Positions 58,958 to 64,000 of a stretch of 64,000 bases of DNA are shown one piece after another. The notes beneath the pieces are model-generated. The model had not been told where the DNA came from. It did not search any database and was given only the letters and a program-made list of their open reading frames with translations. Source of the stretch: Catenovulum sp052056295 (GTDB taxonomy: Bacteria; Pseudomonadota; Gammaproteobacteria; Enterobacterales; Alteromonadaceae); assembly GCF_052056295.1 (NCBI RefSeq), contig NZ_CP182493.1:1612001-1676000 (forward strand), given 5' to 3'. Every line of letters begins with the position of its first letter. Position 1 is the stretch's first letter. The translations under genes and the position numbers were made by a program.

Positions 58958-60412
58958 TTATTGACCCTCCGTATCGACTATCCAAGTATCTTTACTGCCA
59001 CCACCTTGTGATGAATTAACCACTAGCGAACCTTTAACCAAAGCCACACGGGTTAAGCCACCTGTCGTTACTTGGATATCATCGCCGCTAGACAATATAA
59101 ATGGGCGTAAATCAACATGGCGACCTTCTACATGGTCATCTACTAAAGTTGGCACTGTCGATAAACTCAAAGTTGGCTGCGCGATATAATTGCGCGGATC
59201 AGCTTTAATGCGTTTAATACACTCTTGATGCTCTTTTTTAGTCGCTTTTGGCCCTATCATCAAACCATAACCACCAGACTCATTGGCAGGTTTGACCACC
59301 AGCTCATCAATATGCTCAATCACATAAGCCAGTTCATCTTTATTCATGCACTTGTAAGTTGGCACGTTCGGCAACTTAATTTCTTCATCCAAATAATATT
59401 TGATGATTTCTGGTACAAACGAATACACTACTTTGTCGTCAGCAACCCCAGCACCTGGCGCATTCACCAAAGCGACGTTGCCTTTTTTCCATGCGCGCAA
59501 TAAACCAGCAACACCTAACATTGAATCAGGGTTAAAAGCTTCTGGGTCTAAGAATAAATCGTCAATGCGGCGGTAAATAACATCGACACGCTTCAAGCCA
59601 TAAATGGTGCGCATATATACGCAATCGTCATCTTTTACCAGTAAATCGCGGCCTTCAACTAACTCGCAGCCCATTTCTTGCGCTAAATAACAATGTTCAA
59701 AATAGGCGGAGTTATAGATACCAGGCGTTAACACCACCACTTCTGGCGTGTCGCCGCTGCGCGGTGACATATTGGCTAGCATATCAAACAACTGGGATGG
59801 GTAATCATGCACAGGGGCAATTTCTAATTGCTCAAATATTTCAGGAAAAACCCGCTTCATCACTGAGCGGTTTTCAATCATATAAGACACACCTGAAGGT
59901 ACACGCAAGTTGTCTTCAAGCACGTACATTTGCCCTTTGCCATCACGTACTAAGTCTGAGCCACAAATGTGCGCCCAAATGCCTTTTGGTGGATTAATGC
60001 CAACACATTGTTTGCGAAAGTTGACTGATTTGGATAACAACTCAGCGGGAAAAATGCCGTCTTTAATGATTTGTTGTTTATGATATAAATCGTCGATAAA
60101 CAAATTGAGCGCATGCACACGTTGTTTTAAGCCAGCTTCAACTTGTTGCCACTCTTTTTTGCAAATCACCCTAGGTACTATATCCATAGGCCAAGACCTG
60201 TCGATATTCGAACCTTCGCTATACACAGTAAAACTAATGCCCATTTCTTTGATAGCAAAGTCTGCTGCAGCTTTAGCTGTGTTTAACTCATCTTTTTTTA
60301 GCTTGGCTAGATAGTCCGCTAATATTTCACACTGTTTTCTTGCTCTACCATCAGAACCAATTAACTCATCATAAAATGGTTTGGTTTGATATTTTTGCCA
60401 CTCAATTGCCAT
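58958..60412 (-). CDS. circularly permuted type 2 ATP-grasp ligase
   Basis: 484 aa. AAGGAG stands 6 nt before ATG 60412. Family motifs: FYDELIGSDGRARKQCE, FRKQCVGINPPKGIWAHICGSDLVRDG, LEDNLRVPSGVSYMIENR, RTIYGLKRVDVIYRRIDD, VKPANESGGYGL and PFILSSGDDI. In this family the ATP-grasp subdomains are swapped in order. It is predicted to make an amide or peptide bond; substrate unknown. It is the stand-alone copy next to alpha-E. Confidence 0.92.
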   Translation of the reverse strand: MAIEWQKYQTKPFYDELIGSDGRARKQCEILADYLAKLKKDELNTAKAAADFAIKEMGISFTVYSEGSNIDRSWPMDIVPRVICKKEWQQVEAGLKQRVHALNLFIDDLYHKQQIIKDGIFPAELLSKSVNFRKQCVGINPPKGIWAHICGSDLVRDGKGQMYVLEDNLRVPSGVSYMIENRSVMKRVFPEIFEQLEIAPVHDYPSQLFDMLANMSPRSGDTPEVVVLTPGIYNSAYFEHCYLAQEMGCELVEGRDLLVKDDDCVYMRTIYGLKRVDVIYRRIDDLFLDPEAFNPDSMLGVAGLLRAWKKGNVALVNAPGAGVADDKVVYSFVPEIIKYYLDEEIKLPNVPTYKCMNKDELAYVIEHIDELVVKPANESGGYGLMIGPKATKKEHQECIKRIKADPRNYIAQPTLSLSTVPTLVDDHVEGRHVDLRPFILSSGDDIQVTTGGLTRVALVKGSLVVNSSQGGGSKDTWIVDTEGQ

Positions 60413-60452
60413 GGCGAACTCCTTCTATGCCGCTATGCTTTGAACTAAAACC

Positions 60453-61331
60453 CTACTCGTGTCGTTTCATATCTACTGCAACTGCTAATTGGTGCATACC
60501 GCCACCAAAAACTATACCTTTAAGTGGAGTAACATCTGCAAAATCCCGACCAACTGCTAATGTTATATGTTGATCATTGGGTAAAACATTATTGGTTGGA
60601 TCAAAATCTACCCAACCAACATCCGGCACATACAATGCAAACCAAGCGTGAGTTGCATCTGCGCCTTCTAACTTTTCTTGACCTTCTGGTGGAAAAGTTT
60701 CTATATAACCACTGACATATCGACCCGCCAAACCAATACTGCGCAAACAGGCGAGCGCAAAGTGTGCAAAGTCCTGACAAACGCCCTTTTTCGAGGCAAA
60801 AACTTCAGCAAGTGGTGTACTAATTGTAGTAGCACCAGACTCATACTGAAAGTCGCTAAAAATTCGCGCCATTAAATCTTCGCACGCTTCGACAATAGGT
60901 CGGTTTGGCGTGAATGACTGCAAAGCATAATCTTTCATTTCAGCTTGGTAGCGAGTAAAAGCCGAGACCAAAGTAAACTCGGCTGCTTTTAACGTTTGTG
61001 GGGTAATAGGATTCGCCAACGCCTGTACCACAGACTCCCAAGGCATTTGCCAGCCGAGCATATTAATTTGCTGACGATTATAAATTTCCACTTCGCTAAT
61101 AGCGGTAACTTGCAGCACTTCGTGTTGGGTTGGAATATCAAATACAGACACTCGATTGCCAAAATAGTCGATAAAACTTTGCAAATAATCCACAGTGGGA
61201 GATGTGACTATTTCTGTGGTTAAACACTGCTGATACTGATTGCTTATAGGTGTTAAGCGCGCATGGTTTTGACATAAATTTACCGGCTCACTGTAACTAT
61301 ATGTCGTTGTGTGTTTGATTGTATATTTCAC
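60453..61331 (-). CDS. transglutaminase-like cysteine peptidase/transferase, active-site intact
   Basis: 292 aa. GTG start overlaps the previous stop by 4 nt. A bacterial N-terminal transglutaminase domain (KYTIKHTTTYSYSEPV) precedes the catalytic core: Cys in ASKKGVCQDFAHFALA, His in DATHAWFALYV, Asp in WVDFDPTNN. All three triad residues are present, unlike the inactive homologue at 7317. No signal peptide. It is thought to cleave or transfer a peptide made by the ATP-grasp partners. Confidence 0.93.
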   Translation of the reverse strand: MKYTIKHTTTYSYSEPVNLCQNHARLTPISNQYQQCLTTEIVTSPTVDYLQSFIDYFGNRVSVFDIPTQHEVLQVTAISEVEIYNRQQINMLGWQMPWESVVQALANPITPQTLKAAEFTLVSAFTRYQAEMKDYALQSFTPNRPIVEACEDLMARIFSDFQYESGATTISTPLAEVFASKKGVCQDFAHFALACLRSIGLAGRYVSGYIETFPPEGQEKLEGADATHAWFALYVPDVGWVDFDPTNNVLPNDQHITLAVGRDFADVTPLKGIVFGGGMHQLAVAVDMKRHE

Positions 61332-63850
61332 GATTTATCTATACTCCCAAACATAGAGTTGAGCGGAGTTGCAGTTTTAGTATGTGAGAAATATTGTAAT
61401 AACAGCATATCGCCAAATCGTTCTAAACTCACTTTGACCGACTGCATTAATTCAATTAGCTCAATGCGTTGCCCTTCTGTTGCAAGGGCTAAAGTTTCTC
61501 TATCGGCTAAGTGACATTGAGTTTGCATTTTTAATAACAATTTAGCATGCGCTGGTAACATGCCGCGCACGCTATTGTCGGGTAAAAATTTGCACAACTG
61601 TGCTAGCTGTTCAACTTGATAAAGCAAACTACGTGGATAATCACCATCTAAGATCAACAGCTCCAAGCCAGTTTCTGTGCTTTGATACATGCGATAACGG
61701 CGCTTATGCGTAATCAAGCTAACTTGGGTCGACAACACAGCTTCTAACATGCTTAGCTGCTCAATTTCCGATAATGACTGACCTAACAAATGTTCACAGA
61801 CACTGGCAATTTGTGTTGAGCGTTCGACCCTGCGGCCAATATCCAACATAAACCAGCCATTGCTATTGGCCATACTGTCAGAGGTTGAACCATTAAACGC
61901 CATTAAAAAGCCTATGATGCGGTCAATGGTGGCTTGCATCACACGTGTAGAAGCTGAAGCGGGCGATTTAGCGATGCGACGAATTTCATCGTTAATATCA
62001 TCAATAATGCGCCAACTATCTAGTGACAATAATTCACGTACCTGCAAAGCACTGTTTTTCAGCGCTTTTAATGTATTAATTAAACTGCCGCTGAATTCTT
62101 GATCGGCAAATAACTGAATGGCGATTTCACGTGGAATGTACGACTGAGTTTCACTTTGACTGATATTTTGTTCCGCATATGGAAACACCACAGCTTGATT
62201 AACCACAGCTTCAACGAGTCGGCTGACAATAGCTTTATTGTTGCTGTCTGGGTATATGGCAAATTCGGTGAATCTGTCAATGAGCACCCTGAGCATACGT
62301 ACTGTGTTTTCACCACGCTCTAAATAACGGCCTAACCAATATAAATTTTCGGCTGTGCGCGATGGTATTACCCCATCTAACAGAGCTAAATCTGACATCT
62401 CTTTAGTTAATTTAGGCAAATTGCGAATGCTGGTTTGTGGGGTATTGCTGCGGATCCAAGTGTCTTTAATCCAACCAGCTGTTGGTGTTGATTTAATCCC
62501 AGTGGCAGAAAAACATAATGCAGATGGTAATACCTCAATGTTATTGCCAGAAACCAAAGTAAAGCAGCGCATAACAATAGGTTGGGCGACTAAATTGTGA
62601 TCATCCCAAAATGGCGCACTGCTATATTTAGCTTTTTTCAAATAATAATAATCTGCCATTTGTTCGCTAGATAAACCATCAAACAAAGACATAATATTTT
62701 CAGCTTGGCCTTCGCCGTCCAGCATAAATTCAGCTTGGGAAAAGCGACCTATTTGGTAATCGGCTAAATTAGGTAATAAATTATCTAAGTCAGCGGCAGT
62801 CAGTGGGCTAGGTTGCGCTTCAGGTAAGATTAGTGATTGGCGATTAAAATACTGTGAAATTTGCTCAAGTTTACTTTTAACTTGAGGTATTTCGAGTATG
62901 CCACAACCAACCGGGTTGACTATATGCACACTGCCTTCGCGAATAGCTTGGAATAGCCCAGGGATACCATCAATTGAATAATCAGTTTGTTCAAGTGAGT
63001 CGAGCACATTGTCGGCTAACCAGCGCACAATTACATCAACTTTGCGTAACCCCTTCAGCGATTTTAACCAAACTTTGCCTTTGCGCACTGTTAAGTCGGC
63101 ACTGTTGACTAGCGTGTAACCCATGTATGAAGATAGAAACGCGTGTTCAGAATAATAGGGATCATCTGGACCTCGGCTTAAAATAACCACCCGTGGATCG
63201 CGCAAGCCAGTCGTTAAATCATTAATATTTTGCTGAAATTTACCGAAAAAGTTGGCAATGCGCTGCACATTACATTCAGCAAATTCGTCGCCCATGACTC
63301 GACGAGCAATAATGCGGTTTTCTAATAATAAGCCGAGACCTTGTGGGCTTTGTAGATGGTCTGATTTAACTTTAAATAAACCATCTGCATCGCGGTAAAT
63401 GTCGAATGCTGCAATAAAGATTGGGTTGGCGTTTGCCGCAAAACTGTTTTTTTCACGAATATATAAAGGTGATGCTTGTATAGCTCGTGCATCTAAAATG
63501 CCGTTAAGCATGAGCTGTTGTGAGCCATAAATATCTTGCGCTGTGCGGATCAATAACTGAGTGCGCTGCTTAACCCCATCTTGGATAATTTGCCAATCAC
63601 CTTCGGACAACATCAACGGCATGGGATCAAGCCGCCAACTAGATTGGGCGCCTGTATGGGTCACGCCGCTGTCTTGCAACAAGCGTTTAATTTCGTTGCT
63701 GCGCAGGTGTATGTCTTTTTCGGATAAATTGGCTAAGCGCGCAAATAGAACATCCCAATGCGTGGTGTCACCACCGCAGTGGTGCTCCACTTCATCATGG
63801 ACATGTGAGCCATTTAAATAGCTGGCGAGCCAGCTAGGCATTTCTAACAT
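61328..63850 (-). CDS. fused circularly permuted ATP-grasp and alpha-E protein
   Basis: About 840 aa from ATG 63850 (an in-frame TTG at 63874 is an alternative; neither has a clear ribosome site). The N-terminal ~480 residues are a circularly permuted ATP-grasp (SSWRLDPMPLMLSEGDWQ, LLLENRIIARRVMGDE, VDVIVRWLADN, VNPVGCGILE). The rest (about 500-830) is an alpha-E domain (SRTAENLYWLGRYLERGENTVRML, WFMLDIGRRVERSTQIA). This is the fused counterpart of the two separate downstream genes, so the operon holds two ligase/alpha-E sets around one transglutaminase. Confidence 0.9.
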   Translation of the reverse strand: MLEMPSWLASYLNGSHVHDEVEHHCGGDTTHWDVLFARLANLSEKDIHLRSNEIKRLLQDSGVTHTGAQSSWRLDPMPLMLSEGDWQIIQDGVKQRTQLLIRTAQDIYGSQQLMLNGILDARAIQASPLYIREKNSFAANANPIFIAAFDIYRDADGLFKVKSDHLQSPQGLGLLLENRIIARRVMGDEFAECNVQRIANFFGKFQQNINDLTTGLRDPRVVILSRGPDDPYYSEHAFLSSYMGYTLVNSADLTVRKGKVWLKSLKGLRKVDVIVRWLADNVLDSLEQTDYSIDGIPGLFQAIREGSVHIVNPVGCGILEIPQVKSKLEQISQYFNRQSLILPEAQPSPLTAADLDNLLPNLADYQIGRFSQAEFMLDGEGQAENIMSLFDGLSSEQMADYYYLKKAKYSSAPFWDDHNLVAQPIVMRCFTLVSGNNIEVLPSALCFSATGIKSTPTAGWIKDTWIRSNTPQTSIRNLPKLTKEMSDLALLDGVIPSRTAENLYWLGRYLERGENTVRMLRVLIDRFTEFAIYPDSNNKAIVSRLVEAVVNQAVVFPYAEQNISQSETQSYIPREIAIQLFADQEFSGSLINTLKALKNSALQVRELLSLDSWRIIDDINDEIRRIAKSPASASTRVMQATIDRIIGFLMAFNGSTSDSMANSNGWFMLDIGRRVERSTQIASVCEHLLGQSLSEIEQLSMLEAVLSTQVSLITHKRRYRMYQSTETGLELLILDGDYPRSLLYQVEQLAQLCKFLPDNSVRGMLPAHAKLLLKMQTQCHLADRETLALATEGQRIELIELMQSVKVSLERFGDMLLLQYFSHTKTATPLNSMFGSIDKS

Positions 63851-64000
63851 TGTGTGAGATTCGCTGTAGTACAAGTGCTGTCTCTCTAGTATATACCTAG
63901 TTTGCCCAAACCGAGCTAAATTAGATAAACGTTAGTCATTTATGGCTAGCGCACAGGTCTGCGCAGATCCAGCGTATGCGGATAATCTTTATTAAAAGAC
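63851..64000. other. upstream region of the ATP-grasp/transglutaminase operon
   Basis: 150 bp without a gene. It should hold the operon promoter; I see no convincing box by eye. Confidence 0.4.

Overview
The window is AT-rich chromosomal DNA (roughly 40% GC by eye) from a marine-type gammaproteobacterium, most likely Alteromonadales/Alteromonadaceae (Catenovulum-like is a guess from gene content, not a proof). The case rests on the lexA/plsB divergent pair, aroQ-accB-accC followed by prmA, FxsA/CutA, MaoP (DUF413), VF530, DUF2909 inside a cox cluster, and many c-di-GMP and chemotaxis sensors. Genes are dense. I see no rRNA, tRNA, CRISPR, prophage or transposase.

Layout. 1-1711: 5' part of a membrane PAS/GAF/GGDEF protein running off the left edge. 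1850-6462: M28-like peptidase homologue, a small membrane protein, an LpxH-like metallophosphoesterase and a two-domain OlsF-like acyltransferase. 6577-9780: compact operon of retropepsin-like lipoprotein, inactive-transglutaminase/7TM protein and RimK-like ATP-grasp ligase. 9772-18208 (minus): EAL phosphodiesterase, hybrid histidine kinase with its own periplasmic binding protein, AsmA-like protein, FxsA. 18355-22292 (plus): cutA, aroQ-accBC, prmA. 22310-28259 (minus): two unknown small genes, rsuA, and a three-gene signalling operon headed by a histidine kinase whose N-terminus looks like the plant/cyanobacterial ethylene-binding domain. 28421-33011: MscS channel, PBP1b, VF530, AMMECR1 and MaoP. 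33264-43312 (minus): chemosensory operon STAS-CheY-CheA-CheW-MCP-MCP; the two receptors carry five tandem PAS domains with the Aer2-type heme-ligand pattern. 43393-52113 (minus): complete caa3-type cytochrome c oxidase and heme A assembly cluster. 52305-57781: lexA (self-regulated), plsB, phosphoribulokinase-like kinase and a ParA/CopG-like pair. 58036-63850 (minus): circularly permuted ATP-grasp, alpha-E and transglutaminase peptide-modification operon.

How the parts fit. The aerotaxis-type receptors sit directly beside the terminal oxidase cluster. Two different operons pair an ATP-grasp ligase with a transglutaminase fold (one inactive, one active), which suggests two amide-bond tagging/processing systems. 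Several genes make, degrade or probably respond through c-di-GMP. Non-coding highlights are a 266-bp structured inverted-repeat element that supplies the last codons of one chemoreceptor, and a dispersed hairpin repeat near accC and coxC whose copies show compensatory arm changes.
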